Positions 37,978-49,661 of a stretch of 64,000 bases of DNA are shown piece after piece; the stretch's first letter is position 1; every line of letters starts with the position of its first letter. The stretch covers positions 1-64,000 of the forward strand of contig NZ_LMRR01000011.1 in assembly GCF_001426085.1 (NCBI RefSeq), in the 5' to 3' direction. A program made the position numbers and the translations under genes. The notes below the pieces were generated by a model. It did not search any database. It was not told where the DNA came from and worked only from the letters and a program-made list of their open reading frames with translations. The stretch comes from Rhodococcus sp. Leaf278. Lineage in GTDB: Bacteria; Actinomycetota; Actinomycetes; Mycobacteriales; Mycobacteriaceae.

Positions 37978-38000
<23 letters not shown>
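37464..38000 (-). CDS. PAP2-family phosphatase (Rv3807c-like, proposed phosphoribosyl-decaprenol phosphatase)
   Basis: The 178-residue membrane phosphatase has the three PAP2 motifs: KRIVRRPRPYD (about residue 86), FPSSHATSTTAAAV (about 111) and SRLVLGVHYPTDV (about 145). The conserved Lys, Arg, Ser-Gly-His-like and His residues are present, with PSSH replacing PSGH. By genome position it probably dephosphorylates decaprenylphosphoryl-5-phosphoribose between UbiA and DprE1; this is inferred from the M. tuberculosis literature as I recall it. It overlaps glfT2 by 23 bases and ubiA by four, so translation is coupled. Confidence 0.88.
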
Positions 38001-41195
<3,195 letters not shown>

Positions 41196-41229
41196 CTACC
41201 CCACCAGGCGTCGGTCGGCCGGTCGGGTG

Positions 41230-41979
41230 TCAACTGGGCAGGCGACGGAGCAGGTAGGTATCCATCACCCAACCGTGCGCCGCTTTGACCTCGTCGCGGG
41301 CGCGGCGGATGTCGTCGAGCACGTCGTCGAGCGGACCCGCCACCAGCTTCTCGTCGACCGTGCCGAGGTTGGCACCCCAATGAATGCCCCACCCCGCGCC
41401 GGTCAGCGCACTGCAGGCCAGGTTGCCGTCGAGCATGACCACCAGGTTGTCCAGACCGGCAGCGACGTCGCCCGCCAAGTTCCTGCCGGTCGTGATGACG
41501 ATCGGTCCGCCGATGCGATTGAGTACGAGCCTGTGGCTCGCCGCCAGCATCGACACACTGGAGATGCCCGGTGTGACATCGAACTCGATGTCGCCGCGCA
41601 GTGCAGCCAACCGCTCGACGACGCGGATGGTGCTGTCGTACAGCGCCGGGTCTCCCCAGACGAGGAACCCGATGACGGTGCCGTCGGCGAGACCGTCGAG
41701 CACATCGGCGTAGGCCTGGGCGCGGGCGTCGTGCCAGTCGAGGACAGCGGTCTCGTACTGCCGGGGCGAGCGGTCACGCGGGGGGTCGGGTACCTCGATC
41801 ACCCGGTAGCTGCCACCGTGGTGGCGCTCGAGGATGTGTTGTCTGGCCGCGCCGAGATCGCCGACGGACGCGCCCTTGTCGGCCACGATGAACACGTCCA
41901 CGGCCCGGAGCTTCTCCACGGCTTGAACGGTCACCTGATCCGGATGTCCACCGCCGATGCCGATCAGGTGGATCTTCAC
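41230..41979 (-). CDS. cobF: Precorrin-6A synthase (deacetylating) CobF
   Basis: The 249-residue SAM-dependent tetrapyrrole methylase has IHLIGIGGGHPDQVTVQAV at the N-terminus, FIVADKGASVGDLGAARQ, DGTVIGFLVWGDPALYDS, FDVTPGISSVSMLAASH and a C-terminal HGWVMDTYLLRRLP. It methylates C-1 and releases acetate in the aerobic (late-cobalt) cobalamin pathway. The GTG at 41979 is preferred because it overlaps the cobM stop in GTGA; ATG 41994 is possible. cobM-cobF form a two-gene operon between glf and the exported amidase, which breaks the cell-wall block. Converging distance to glf is not an issue because both lie on the minus strand. Confidence 0.9.
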   Translation of the reverse strand: MKIHLIGIGGGHPDQVTVQAVEKLRAVDVFIVADKGASVGDLGAARQHILERHHGGSYRVIEVPDPPRDRSPRQYETAVLDWHDARAQAYADVLDGLADGTVIGFLVWGDPALYDSTIRVVERLAALRGDIEFDVTPGISSVSMLAASHRLVLNRIGGPIVITTGRNLAGDVAAGLDNLVVMLDGNLACSALTGAGWGIHWGANLGTVDEKLVAGPLDDVLDDIRRARDEVKAAHGWVMDTYLLRRLPS

Positions 41980-42719
41980 GATCGGTCCCGGCATGCGTCG
42001 TAGAGGTGCGATTCGGTGACGACGCGTCGAGCCAGGGCGGGTCCCACGAGAATCACTGCTGCTTGACGCAGCCCCGCGGACTCGACCTGATCGGCGATAT
42101 TGGCCAAGGTGCCGCGCAGGATCAGCTCGTCCGGCTTGCTGGCATGGAAGACGACCACGGCGGGGCACTCCGGCCCGTAGAACTCGCTCAGTTCGTCGGC
42201 GATGAGTCGGGTGCGGGTGATCGCCAGGTGCAACGCCAGCGTGGCGCGGGTGGCGGCGAAGTTCTTCAGCGCCTCGGTATCGGGCATCGCCGTCGAGCGC
42301 GCCTGCGCACGGGTGAGCACCACCGACTGCGTCACCTCGGGGACCGTCAGCTCGACGCCCAGTGACGCGGCAGCAGCGGCGTAGGCAGGCACACCGGGGG
42401 TGACGTCCCAGGGCACGCCTGAGGCGTCGAGTCGGGCGGACTGCTCGGCCAGTGCGGAGTAGAGGGAGGGATCGCCCGAGCACAGGCGGGCCACGTCCTC
42501 GCCGCGCTCGTGGGCAGCGACGAGTTCGGCGGTGATGGCATCGAGGTCCAGCTTCGCGGTGTCGACCAGCCGGGTACCGGGTGGGCAGTGTTCGAGGATC
42601 GCGTCGTCGATGTAGGTACCGGCGTAGACGCAGACCGGGCTGGATCGTAGAAACTCGACGGCCCGCAGCGTGAGCAGGTCGGCAGCACCTGGTCCGGCTC
42701 CGATGAAGTGCACAGTCAC
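41976..42719 (-). CDS. cobM: Precorrin-4 C(11)-methyltransferase CobM
   Basis: The 247-residue tetrapyrrole methylase opens MTVHFIGAGPGAADLLTLRA. It continues VCVYAGTYIDDAILEHCPPG, VARLCSGDPSLYSALAEQ and VTPGVPAYAAAAASLGVELT, all SAM/precorrin-pocket signatures of CobM/CbiF. VPEVTQSVVLTR supplies the CobM-specific stretch. It adds the C-11 methyl in cobalamin synthesis. The ATG at 42719 lies just downstream (in transcript terms) of three 33-bp tandem repeats. No cobalamin riboswitch was seen in the 280 bp upstream, unlike cbtB in this window. Confidence 0.93.
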   Translation of the reverse strand: MTVHFIGAGPGAADLLTLRAVEFLRSSPVCVYAGTYIDDAILEHCPPGTRLVDTAKLDLDAITAELVAAHERGEDVARLCSGDPSLYSALAEQSARLDASGVPWDVTPGVPAYAAAAASLGVELTVPEVTQSVVLTRAQARSTAMPDTEALKNFAATRATLALHLAITRTRLIADELSEFYGPECPAVVVFHASKPDELILRGTLANIADQVESAGLRQAAVILVGPALARRVVTESHLYDACRDRS

Positions 42720-42739
42720 AGCTGTAGAGCGTAGGTCGG

Positions 42740-42838
42740 CAGGAGTGGAGCCTGCGGAACGACCCAGGTGTGCAGGAGTGGAGCCTGCGGCATGACCCAG
42801 GTGTGCAGGAGTGGAGCCTGCGGAACGACCCGGGTGAA
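42740..42838. repeat. Three tandem 33-bp units upstream of cobM
   Basis: Units start at 42740, 42773 and 42806, each beginning CAGGAGTGGAGCCTGCGG and continuing (A/C)A(C/T)GACCC. They differ at two or three positions and have no spacer between them. They share GGAGCCTGCGGAACGACC with the complementary strand of the hairpin at 47846-47890, so each unit looks like one arm and loop of that palindrome. They lie 20 bases upstream of the cobM start codon. Confidence 0.82.
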
Positions 42839-42999
42839 ATGTCCGACGCGCCGCGCCGCCGCAACTTCCCGGGTGTGGCTAACTGTCAAGCTAAGGTTTA
42901 GCCTTGTGTCTGATGGGACTCATGTTGCTGATGTGATTGATGTTGTTCAGCAATGGAGATCCTACGACGCGTACCTACCAACAACCAGGGAGTACCGCC

Positions 43000-45243
43000 T
43001 TGCCGAACCGTCGAACGAAGCCGTCGATCGTTCTCGGTGCTGTCGCACTACTCGCCGTCGCGACCCCTTTTGCGGTCGCAGGCCTGACAGACAGCACGAC
43101 CACCGGAGTTCGACCGGCCAACGAGACAACCCCGGTCACCGTGCCGACGAAGATCGTCGAGACCGCGCTGAGCGCAGCACCGGACATCGTGATTCCGCTG
43201 CAGGAGCTCACCGGCCTGCCGCTGCCCGATCTACGGCTCTCCGATCTGAAGTACCTGCCGTTGCCGGATTCCATCGTGATCCCGCCGATCCAGATCCCCG
43301 ACATTCCGGGCCTGACCACGCCCGCGCCCGGTGGTGCCACCGCACAGGCACCGATTCCCAGGGTGGACGCATCGGCGCCGGTCAACCCTGAAGCTGCCGA
43401 CCCCACCGGGCCTCCGCTCGGAGCGGCAGTGAAGGAAATTTCCCAGGACACTCCGTTCAGCATGGTGGCGTTGACCTCCGAGCAGCTGAACGGCGCGTCT
43501 GCACAGGTTCGCCGGCAGCTCGAAGACGGATCCTGGGGCCCGTGGCTGCAGACCGCGCCGGTGGACACCACGGCGAGCGACGCCGTTCCCGCTGCGGACA
43601 AGCAGGGCACCGAACCGATCTTCGTCGGACTGACGAAAGCCGTGCAGGTGCTGCTGACGCCGCTGACGAGCAGCGCCGCTCCCGAGAGCTTTGCGGGTGC
43701 GCCTGTTCCCGAGGTCCCGGTGGTCGAATTGCCGGCAGCCGACGCGCCGAGCGATGCTCCCGCGGAAGCCCCTGTCGCTGCGGAACAGCCCCTCGGCTAC
43801 ACCCCGGCATCGTCCAGCAAGCCACTGCGCCAGCAAGATCCGGCCCCGCTCGATCCAGCCGCACTCGATCCAGCCGCGATGGATCCGGCTGCGGCCGAGC
43901 CTGCACCGGCAGATCCGGCAGCGGATCCTAGCCAGGCGAATTCTGCCGAGCAGCTGGCTGCGGCGGTCGACGACATCAGCGCCGTGCTCATCACTCCCGG
44001 TACGTCCCCGGCCGACTCTGCACTCAGCGACCTCGCCACCCCGGTGGCCGGCGATTCGGGCCCCAACGTCATCACCCGCGCTCAGTGGGGTGCCGACGAG
44101 TCGATCCGTTGTGCCACACCGACAATCGACGACTTCATCGGCGGTGCCACCGTGCACCACACCGCGGGCAGCAACGACTACTCCAAGGCGGAATCCGCCG
44201 AGATCGTCCGCGCGATCTACGCGTACCACGCCCAGACCCTGGGCTGGTGCGACATCGGCTACAACGCACTCGTGGACAAGTACGGCCAGATCTTCGAGGG
44301 CCGCGCAGGCGGCTTGGACAAGCCGGTTCAGGGTGCGCACGCAGGTGGATTCAACGAGAACACCGTCGGCGTGGCCATGATGGGCGACTACTCCACCCAG
44401 GATCCGTCGCAGGAGACCGTCGACTCGGTCGGTAAGTTCCTCGGCTGGCGACTCGGCAAGGCCGGTCTCGATCCCAAGGGAACCACGACGATGACCTCCG
44501 AGGGAACGGATTTCACGTTCATCGGCAAGGGCAAAACCGTCGATCTGCCGGTGATCTTCGGGCACCGCGACGTCGGCAACACCGAATGCCCCGGTGACGC
44601 CGGGTACGCCCGCCTCGGCGAGATTCGCGACATCGCCGCAGCCAACCTCGGCGGAGGGGATGCCGCACCGGCGGCCCCCGATACGACCGACACCACTCCC
44701 GACACCGTGGTGACCGACCCGGCTCCGTCACGCCCGGGCACCGACGTCAGTTCCACTCTGGGCGAAAACATTCCGGCACTGGTCGCCGAGCTGCAGCGGC
44801 TCGCTGCGACCAGCCCCGTCGCGCAGAAATGGTTGGCCTCGGGCGGCGAGACCGGCTCACTCGGTGTGCCGGTGAGCGGCCTGGTGCAGGTGAGCGGCGG
44901 CCGTGAGAAGGCGCAGTTCCAGAACGGCGAGATCATCACCAACATGGCCGGTCAGGCCGTGGCCGTCATCGGCAAGATATTCCAGCAGTACCTGCAGCAG
45001 GGTGGCGTCGACGGCATCCTCGGTCTCCCGATCACCGACGAGTTCAAGGTGCCGGAGGGCTTCCGGACGGACTTCGAGAACGGTTCGCTGATCTTCAACG
45101 AACTCACCGGAATCGTCACCACCGTGATCAAGACGTACAACGACACCTACAACGCGGAAATGCAGAACCCCGTTGCGGCACCGGTGGAACCGGCACCCGG
45201 GCCGGAGCCTGCCCCCGCACCGGAGCCTGCACCCGCAGGCTGA
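43000..45243 (+). CDS. Exported PGRP/amidase-2 N-acetylmuramoyl-L-alanine amidase with LGFP repeats (Rv3811-like)
   Basis: The product has 747 residues from a TTG start preceded by GGGAG (42988-42992), which gives a clean signal peptide (KPSIVLGAVALLAVATPFAVAG). ATG 42940 is open but lacks a site. Residues about 50-360 form an unusual N-terminal region with a Pro/Ala/Asp-rich stretch built on DPAA repeats (DPAALDPAAMDPAAAEP). The amidase domain (about 365-545) shows VITRAQWGADESIRCATP, TVHHTAGSNDYS (H386), VGVAMMGDYS and IFGHRDVGNTECPG (H522, C530), which supply the zinc ligands. Two LGFP-type repeats (LGVPVSG, LGLPITDE) and a Pro-rich tail follow. It probably cleaves peptidoglycan or anchors to arabinogalactan; homologues are surface proteins. 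Confidence 0.88.
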   Translation: MPNRRTKPSIVLGAVALLAVATPFAVAGLTDSTTTGVRPANETTPVTVPTKIVETALSAAPDIVIPLQELTGLPLPDLRLSDLKYLPLPDSIVIPPIQIPDIPGLTTPAPGGATAQAPIPRVDASAPVNPEAADPTGPPLGAAVKEISQDTPFSMVALTSEQLNGASAQVRRQLEDGSWGPWLQTAPVDTTASDAVPAADKQGTEPIFVGLTKAVQVLLTPLTSSAAPESFAGAPVPEVPVVELPAADAPSDAPAEAPVAAEQPLGYTPASSSKPLRQQDPAPLDPAALDPAAMDPAAAEPAPADPAADPSQANSAEQLAAAVDDISAVLITPGTSPADSALSDLATPVAGDSGPNVITRAQWGADESIRCATPTIDDFIGGATVHHTAGSNDYSKAESAEIVRAIYAYHAQTLGWCDIGYNALVDKYGQIFEGRAGGLDKPVQGAHAGGFNENTVGVAMMGDYSTQDPSQETVDSVGKFLGWRLGKAGLDPKGTTTMTSEGTDFTFIGKGKTVDLPVIFGHRDVGNTECPGDAGYARLGEIRDIAAANLGGGDAAPAAPDTTDTTPDTVVTDPAPSRPGTDVSSTLGENIPALVAELQRLAATSPVAQKWLASGGETGSLGVPVSGLVQVSGGREKAQFQNGEIITNMAGQAVAVIGKIFQQYLQQGGVDGILGLPITDEFKVPEGFRTDFENGSLIFNELTGIVTTVIKTYNDTYNAEMQNPVAAPVEPAPGPEPAPAPEPAPAG

Positions 45244-45258
45244 GATCCAACAGCAAGA

Positions 45259-45288
45259 AGGGCCGAGTCACCGTGGTGACTCGGCCCT
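45259..45288. terminator. Bidirectional terminator after the amidase and HAD genes
   Basis: The arms AGGGCCGAGTCACC (45259-45272) and GGTGACTCGGCCCT (45275-45288) are perfectly complementary with almost no loop (realistically 13 bp around CGTG). It lies between converging stops, 16 and about 33 bases away. Confidence 0.9.
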
Positions 45289-45320
45289 CCTCGTGTTCGA
45301 AGTGCTCCACGACCGAAGCG

Positions 45321-46157
45321 TCACCACCAGCGTTCGAGAACCTGCGCCACTCCGTCTTCCGCATTGGTGACGGTCTGTTCGTCGGCGGCCGCGACGGCAG
45401 CCGGGTGCGCGTTGCCCATCGCAACGCCGAGTCCGACCATCGACAGCATCGGCACATCGTTCGGCATGTCACCGAACGCGACGATGTCCGATACGTCGAC
45501 CGACAGTGTCTCGGCCACCTTGGCCAATCCCGACGCTTTGGTGACCCCCGGGGCCGACAGCTCGATGAGCCCGTTGTCGGTGGAGAACGTCAGGTCGGCG
45601 CGTCCGGCGATCAGCGGCGAGAGGATGTCGGCCATGTGGCCACTGGTCGATGCCGAGAGCCGGATCAGCAGCTTCACCGCGGGGACATCGACGACGTCGT
45701 TCTCGGTCATTTCGACGTTGTCGGGGTTGAGCCACGCATGCTCGTAGCCGGGTGAACTGACGAACTGAGGCGTGGCCGAGTCGTGTGCGGTCTCCCCCAC
45801 TCGCTCGGCGGCCAGACCGCAGCCGGGCAACGCGCGGTAGGCGACGTCGGCCAACCACTGCAGTGTCTCGACCGACAACGTCTCGGCGCTGAGCACGCGA
45901 TCGGTGGCCGCGTCGTAGATCACCGCACCGTTGGCGCACACCGACATCGGTGCGTATCCCAACTGGTCGACGACCGGCTGAATCCACCGCGGTGGCCTGC
46001 CGGTGGACAGCACGAACGGGACGCCGTCGGCCACCACGGCCGAGACGGCACGCTTGGTGCGTTCGGTGACGCGTTCGTGCTGGTCGAGCAAGGTGCCGTC
46101 GACGTCGCTGGCAACAAGTCGGGGGGCGAGGCGGGTGGTGTTCGGCGCGTTGGTCAT
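45321..46157 (-). CDS. HAD-superfamily Cof-type phosphatase (Rv3813c-like)
   Basis: The 278-residue haloacid-dehalogenase enzyme has motif I LVASDVDGTLLDQHERV (nucleophile Asp and the second Asp), motif II FVLSTGRPP, motif III lysine in VTKASGLAKVAETL and motif IV IVAFGDMPNDVPMLSMVG. A C2-type cap lies between motifs II and III, as in Cof/YidA sugar phosphatases. The substrate is unknown. The ATG at 46157 was chosen because the longer frame upstream crosses the divergent promoter. It sits in the same place as Rv3813c relative to the amidase. Confidence 0.9.
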   Translation of the reverse strand: MTNAPNTTRLAPRLVASDVDGTLLDQHERVTERTKRAVSAVVADGVPFVLSTGRPPRWIQPVVDQLGYAPMSVCANGAVIYDAATDRVLSAETLSVETLQWLADVAYRALPGCGLAAERVGETAHDSATPQFVSSPGYEHAWLNPDNVEMTENDVVDVPAVKLLIRLSASTSGHMADILSPLIAGRADLTFSTDNGLIELSAPGVTKASGLAKVAETLSVDVSDIVAFGDMPNDVPMLSMVGLGVAMGNAHPAAVAAADEQTVTNAEDGVAQVLERWW

Positions 46158-46198
46158 CGTGACGTCATTCTGCCCTAGTGTCGAAGTGCACTGTTTTC

Positions 46199-46210
46199 GA
46201 CATGCATGTC
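46199..46210. promoter_or_regulatory. 12-bp perfect palindrome in a divergent promoter
   Basis: GACATGCATGTC reads the same on both strands and is flanked by TTTTC and TTCGA. It lies 23 bases before the start of the dehydrogenase gene at 46233, in the 75-bp region shared with the HAD gene. It is a candidate operator; no regulator gene is adjacent. Confidence 0.45.
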
Positions 46211-46232
46211 TTCGATGTGGAAGGAACGGTAG

Positions 46233-47264
46233 ATGACTTCTGTGAACCGTCAGATCCGATTGGCTCAGCGCCCGGTGGGACGTCCCGACGATTCGACGTG
46301 GGATCTCACCGAGGAGCCGATTCCCACCCCGGGCGACGGCGAGTTCGTCGTCACCGTCGACTACGTCTCTCTCGACCCGGCGATGCGCGGCTGGCTCAAC
46401 GATGCACGGTCGTACGTGCCGCCCGTCGGCATCGGCGAGGTGATGCGCGCTCATGCCGTCGGCCGGGTTCTCGAATCTCGGAATCCTGATTATGTTGTGG
46501 GAGAGATTGTTTCGGGCTCCTTCGGCGTCACCGAGCATGCAGTGTCGGACGGCACGGGAGTGCAGAAGGTCGACGAATCCGTCGCACCGGCACCCACGTG
46601 GCTCGGAGCCCTCGGATTCCCCGGATTGACGGCGTACTTCGGCCTGATGGATGTCGGGAAGCTGACCGAGGGTGACACGGTCGTCATTTCGGGGGCCGCC
46701 GGTGCCGTCGGGAGCATCGCGGGTCAGATCGCGAAAGCCAAGGGAGCCACTGTGATCGGCATTGCCGGTGGACCCGAGAAGTGCGCCTGGCTCACCGAGG
46801 AGCTGGGCTTCGACGCGGCGATCGACTACAAGAACGAGTCGGTCTACCAGGGCCTGAAGGCAGCTGCGCCGAAGGGGATCGACGTGTACTTCGACAACGT
46901 CGGCGGTGAGATCCTGGACGCGGCCCTCTCACGTCTACGCAAGGGCGCGCGAGTAGTGCTGTGCGGGGCCATCTCCGGCTACAACGCCACCGATCCCCAG
47001 CCCGGTCCTGCGCACTATCTGTCCCTGTTGATCAATCGTGCGTCTATGACGGGCTTCATCATCTTCGACTACCTCGATCGGTACCAGGAAGGCATCGACG
47101 CCCTGTCCGAACTGCTCACCAGCGGCAGGATGACAGCGCGCGAGCAGATCGAGATCGGCGGCGTCGCCGCTTTCGGATCCACACTGAACCTGTTGTTCGA
47201 TGGTGCCAACACCGGCAAACTGGTTCTCGAGGTCGGCGAGCGCCCCCACGACTCGGAATTATGA
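46233..47264 (+). CDS. Zinc-free MDR reductase (CurA/leukotriene B4 dehydrogenase-like)
   Basis: The 343-residue NADPH-dependent oxidoreductase starts [20 protein letters not shown] and has [20 protein letters not shown], the hallmark of the prostaglandin reductase/CurA group. The NADP site is [22 protein letters not shown] (as [11 protein letters not shown]), followed by [37 protein letters not shown] and [14 protein letters not shown] complete the family pattern. Zinc ligands are absent. It likely reduces activated double bonds such as enones. AAGGAACGG precedes the ATG. msrA follows after 55 bases, so both may respond to oxidative or aldehyde stress. Confidence 0.9.
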   Translation: MTSVNRQIRLAQRPVGRPDDSTWDLTEEPIPTPGDGEFVVTVDYVSLDPAMRGWLNDARSYVPPVGIGEVMRAHAVGRVLESRNPDYVVGEIVSGSFGVTEHAVSDGTGVQKVDESVAPAPTWLGALGFPGLTAYFGLMDVGKLTEGDTVVISGAAGAVGSIAGQIAKAKGATVIGIAGGPEKCAWLTEELGFDAAIDYKNESVYQGLKAAAPKGIDVYFDNVGGEILDAALSRLRKGARVVLCGAISGYNATDPQPGPAHYLSLLINRASMTGFIIFDYLDRYQEGIDALSELLTSGRMTAREQIEIGGVAAFGSTLNLLFDGANTGKLVLEVGERPHDSEL

Positions 47265-47319
47265 CGGCCGCTCGTTCGTTGGACCCCATGTATCGATCGA
47301 TAGAGCCCAAGGAGTGACG

Positions 47320-47832
47320 ATGTCTGCAGCCACCGAAACCGCAATTCTCGCCGGAGGATGCTTCTGGGGAGCCGAGGAGCTCGTCCGCAAGCTTCCGGGA
47401 GTGGTCTCCACCCGCGTCGGATACACCGGCGGCGAGGTCCCCAACGCGACGTACCGCAACCACGGCAACCATGCCGAGGGCCTCGAGGTCGTCTACGACC
47501 CCACCAAGACGTCCTACCGCGATCTGCTGGAGTTCTTCTTCCAGATCCACGATCCGTCCACCAAGAACCGCCAGGGGAACGACATCGGTGCCAGCTACCG
47601 ATCGGCGATCTTCTACCTGAACGACGAGCAGAAGCGCGTCGCCGAGGACACGATCGCCGACGTCGACGCGTCGGGACTGTGGCCGGGCAAGGTCGTCACC
47701 GAGGTGACCCCGGCCGGAGACTTCTGGGAGGCCGAGCCCGAGCACCAGGACTACCTGCAGAAGTACCCCGAGGGCTACACCTGCCACTGGGTTCGTCCGG
47801 ACTGGAAGCTGCCGCGTCGCGCAACTGCTTGA
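47320..47832 (+). CDS. msrA: Peptide methionine (S)-S-oxide reductase MsrA
   Basis: The 170-residue enzyme has the catalytic cysteine in [19 protein letters not shown] and conserved [48 protein letters not shown] and [15 protein letters not shown]. It reduces methionine S-sulfoxide in proteins. AAGGAG (47309-47314) lies just before the ATG at 47320, and the open frame further upstream overlaps the preceding gene. A strong hairpin follows the stop. Confidence 0.97.
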   Translation: MSAATETAILAGGCFWGAEELVRKLPGVVSTRVGYTGGEVPNATYRNHGNHAEGLEVVYDPTKTSYRDLLEFFFQIHDPSTKNRQGNDIGASYRSAIFYLNDEQKRVAEDTIADVDASGLWPGKVVTEVTPAGDFWEAEPEHQDYLQKYPEGYTCHWVRPDWKLPRRATA

Positions 47833-47845
47833 GCGGCTCCGCCGC

Positions 47846-47890
47846 ATGTGAGTGAGGAGCCTGCGGTCGTTCCGCAGGCTCCACTCACAT
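47846..47890. terminator. Hairpin between msrA and the alcohol dehydrogenase; member of a repeat family
   Basis: Arms 47846-47866 and 47872-47890 pair along their length with a two-base bulge; the tip is TCGTT. It lies between converging genes and can terminate both. Its minus-strand sequence shares GTGGAGCCTGCGGAACGACC with the tandem units upstream of cobM, so it is also a member of a dispersed palindrome family. Confidence 0.82.
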
Positions 47891-47893
47891 AGG

Positions 47894-48931
47894 TCAGCCC
47901 GGCAAGTCCGACATGTCGAGTACGAATCTGTATCGAACATCGTTGGCCGCCAACCGGTCGAAGGCCACGTTGACCTGAGCGGACGGCATCGTCTCCACCT
48001 CGGCGACGATGCCGTGCTCGCCGCAGAAATCCAGTAGTTCCTGGGTGTAGCGGCGTCCACCACTGCCCGCCGACGCCAGACTTTTCCGGCCGATCAGCAG
48101 GTCCATGAAGTCGACGCTCGTGGAGCCGAGATAGCCCACGGTGCACAGGGTTCCGTCGAGCGCGAGGGTGTTCAGGTAGGGCGCGAGATCGTGCTCGACG
48201 GGCACACAATCGATGATCAGATCCAGCGCACCTCTCTGCTGAGCCATCTCGGCTTCCTCTGTGGACACGACGACGTGATGCGCTCCCAACGTCTTCGCAT
48301 CAGCGGCTTTGGCTGCGCTGGTGGTGAATACGGTGACCTCGGCCCCGAGTGCGCGACCGAGCTTCACCGCCAGATGACCGAGTCCGCCGATTCCGGCAAC
48401 ACCCAACCGCACGCCCGGGCCGACCTTCCACCGGCGCAACGGTTCCCACACGGTGATACCTGCACACATCAGGGGTGCAACAGCGGCGGGATCCAGGTTT
48501 TCGGGGCGATGATAGACGAAGCGATCGCGTACCACGTATTCATCGGAATACGCACCGCGAGTGATCGTTCCATCGTGCCGGTCGCGTCCGCCGTAGGTCA
48601 GCGTCGGGAACTTTCGGCAAAAATTCTCCTGCCCGGCAGTGCACATGTCGCATGTGCCGCAGGAATCGACGATGTTTCCCACGGCCACCGCGTCGCCGAC
48701 GGCGAATTCCGTGACACCGGATCCGACCTCGGTCACCTCACCGACGAACTCGTGCCCGGGCACCACAGGAAAGTCTCCCGGATTCCGCGTCGAGTGCAGA
48801 TCGGTGTGGCACACCCCGCAGTACGTCACTCGCACGGCAACATCGTCGTCGCGCAGATCCCGTCGATCGAATGTCCACTGTTCGAGCGGCAAGGACTCGT
48901 CGACAGCCCGGTACCCAATAGTTGTTCGCAC
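47894..48931 (-). CDS. Zinc-dependent NAD(P) alcohol dehydrogenase (YahK/Adh cinnamyl-alcohol type)
   Basis: The 345-residue enzyme has catalytic-zinc ligands in YCGVCHTDLHSTRN and VPGHEFVGEV, the structural-zinc cluster SCGTCDMCTAGQENFC, and VRLGVAGIGGLGHLAVKLGR for the cofactor. FTTSAAKAADAKTLGA after beta-2 lacks the acid of NAD enzymes and favours NADP. It reduces a range of aldehydes. It diverges from a tetR gene over a 95-bp region containing two CCAACTGGTTGG sites, so it is very likely the main target of that regulator. No close wall-synthesis link is visible. Confidence 0.92.
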   Translation of the reverse strand: MRTTIGYRAVDESLPLEQWTFDRRDLRDDDVAVRVTYCGVCHTDLHSTRNPGDFPVVPGHEFVGEVTEVGSGVTEFAVGDAVAVGNIVDSCGTCDMCTAGQENFCRKFPTLTYGGRDRHDGTITRGAYSDEYVVRDRFVYHRPENLDPAAVAPLMCAGITVWEPLRRWKVGPGVRLGVAGIGGLGHLAVKLGRALGAEVTVFTTSAAKAADAKTLGAHHVVVSTEEAEMAQQRGALDLIIDCVPVEHDLAPYLNTLALDGTLCTVGYLGSTSVDFMDLLIGRKSLASAGSGGRRYTQELLDFCGEHGIVAEVETMPSAQVNVAFDRLAANDVRYRFVLDMSDLPG

Positions 48932-48954
48932 GTTCGCATCCCTTCAGAAAGTAA

Positions 48955-49009
48955 CCAACTGGTTGGAAACAGTAGCGGTTCTAGAGACGCTTTTCAACCA
49001 ACCAGTTGG
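48955..49009. promoter_or_regulatory. Two TetR operators, CCAACTGGTTGG in opposite orientation
   Basis: One copy is at 48955-48966; the other is at 48998-49009 and reads CCAACTGGTTGG on the minus strand. Starts are 43 bases apart. Each is near-palindromic (CCAAC, two bases, GTTGG) and flanked by AAA/TTT. They fill the divergent promoter between the alcohol dehydrogenase and tetR. Confidence 0.82.
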
Positions 49010-49026
49010 AAATGTAGGGTTCTCGT

Positions 49027-49602
49027 ATGGGAAATTCGACCGCCACCCGCGCACGGTTGCTGGCCGCAGCCACCGAGGAATTTGCGACGCACGGCATCGC
49101 CGGGGCACGGGTGGACCGAATCGCGGCGGCGGCCGCGTCGAACAAATCGTTGATCTACAGCTACTTCGGCAACAAGGACGCCCTGTTCGACGTCGCATTC
49201 GACACTCGAGTCGATGCCGACATCGCGAACATCGCGTTCACGCCCGAGGACCTGCCCGGCTACGCGATCAAGCTGTACGACATGTACCTCGGTGACCCCA
49301 TGCTGGTGCGCCTGTTGACGTGGGCCCGGCTGGAACGGACACCGGTCGGGCCACTGTTCGACCGCAGGCCGGACCACGACGACGTGAAATTCGCCGCGAT
49401 CGCCGACGCCCAACGCGGCGGCCTGCTGGTCGAGGACGTGGATGCCGCCGACATCTGGTCCATGCTCATCGCGCTGGCCGGAACGTGGGCTCAGGCGGCG
49501 ATCATTCACACCGCCGACACCAGCGAACCCGTCGCCGATCACGACCGGCGGAGAGCGGCCCTTGCAGCCACCGTCCGGCGGGCGTTCTGCCGGCTCCACT
49601 GA
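49027..49602 (+). CDS. TetR-family regulator
   Basis: The 191-residue protein has helix-turn-helix residues TRARLLAAATEEFATHGIAG, VDRIAAAAASNKSLIYSYFG and NKDALFDVAFDTRV. The C-terminal domain (LLTWARLERTPVGP) is of the TetR_C type seen in regulators of aldehyde or alcohol dehydrogenases. The ATG lies 18 bases after the second operator, so autorepression by occlusion is expected. It diverges from the dehydrogenase gene. The following permease gene is 59 bases downstream on the same strand and may be co-regulated. Confidence 0.9.
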   Translation: MGNSTATRARLLAAATEEFATHGIAGARVDRIAAAAASNKSLIYSYFGNKDALFDVAFDTRVDADIANIAFTPEDLPGYAIKLYDMYLGDPMLVRLLTWARLERTPVGPLFDRRPDHDDVKFAAIADAQRGGLLVEDVDAADIWSMLIALAGTWAQAAIIHTADTSEPVADHDRRRAALAATVRRAFCRLH

Positions 49603-49661
49603 ATTCGTCACCGGGGTCGAACTACCGCGCAGATAGTGACGCAACTTGCGACACTGATTCG

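Noticed and set aside
42740..42838. Possible CRISPR array (regular 33-bp repeats)
   Set aside because: The units follow each other without spacers, there are only three, and no cas gene is near.
42880..42935. Possible IdeR/DtxR iron box (CTAAGGTTTAGCCTTG) before the amidase gene
   Set aside because: It matches the iron-box consensus only if an extra base is allowed in the centre, and nothing else in the unit is iron-related.
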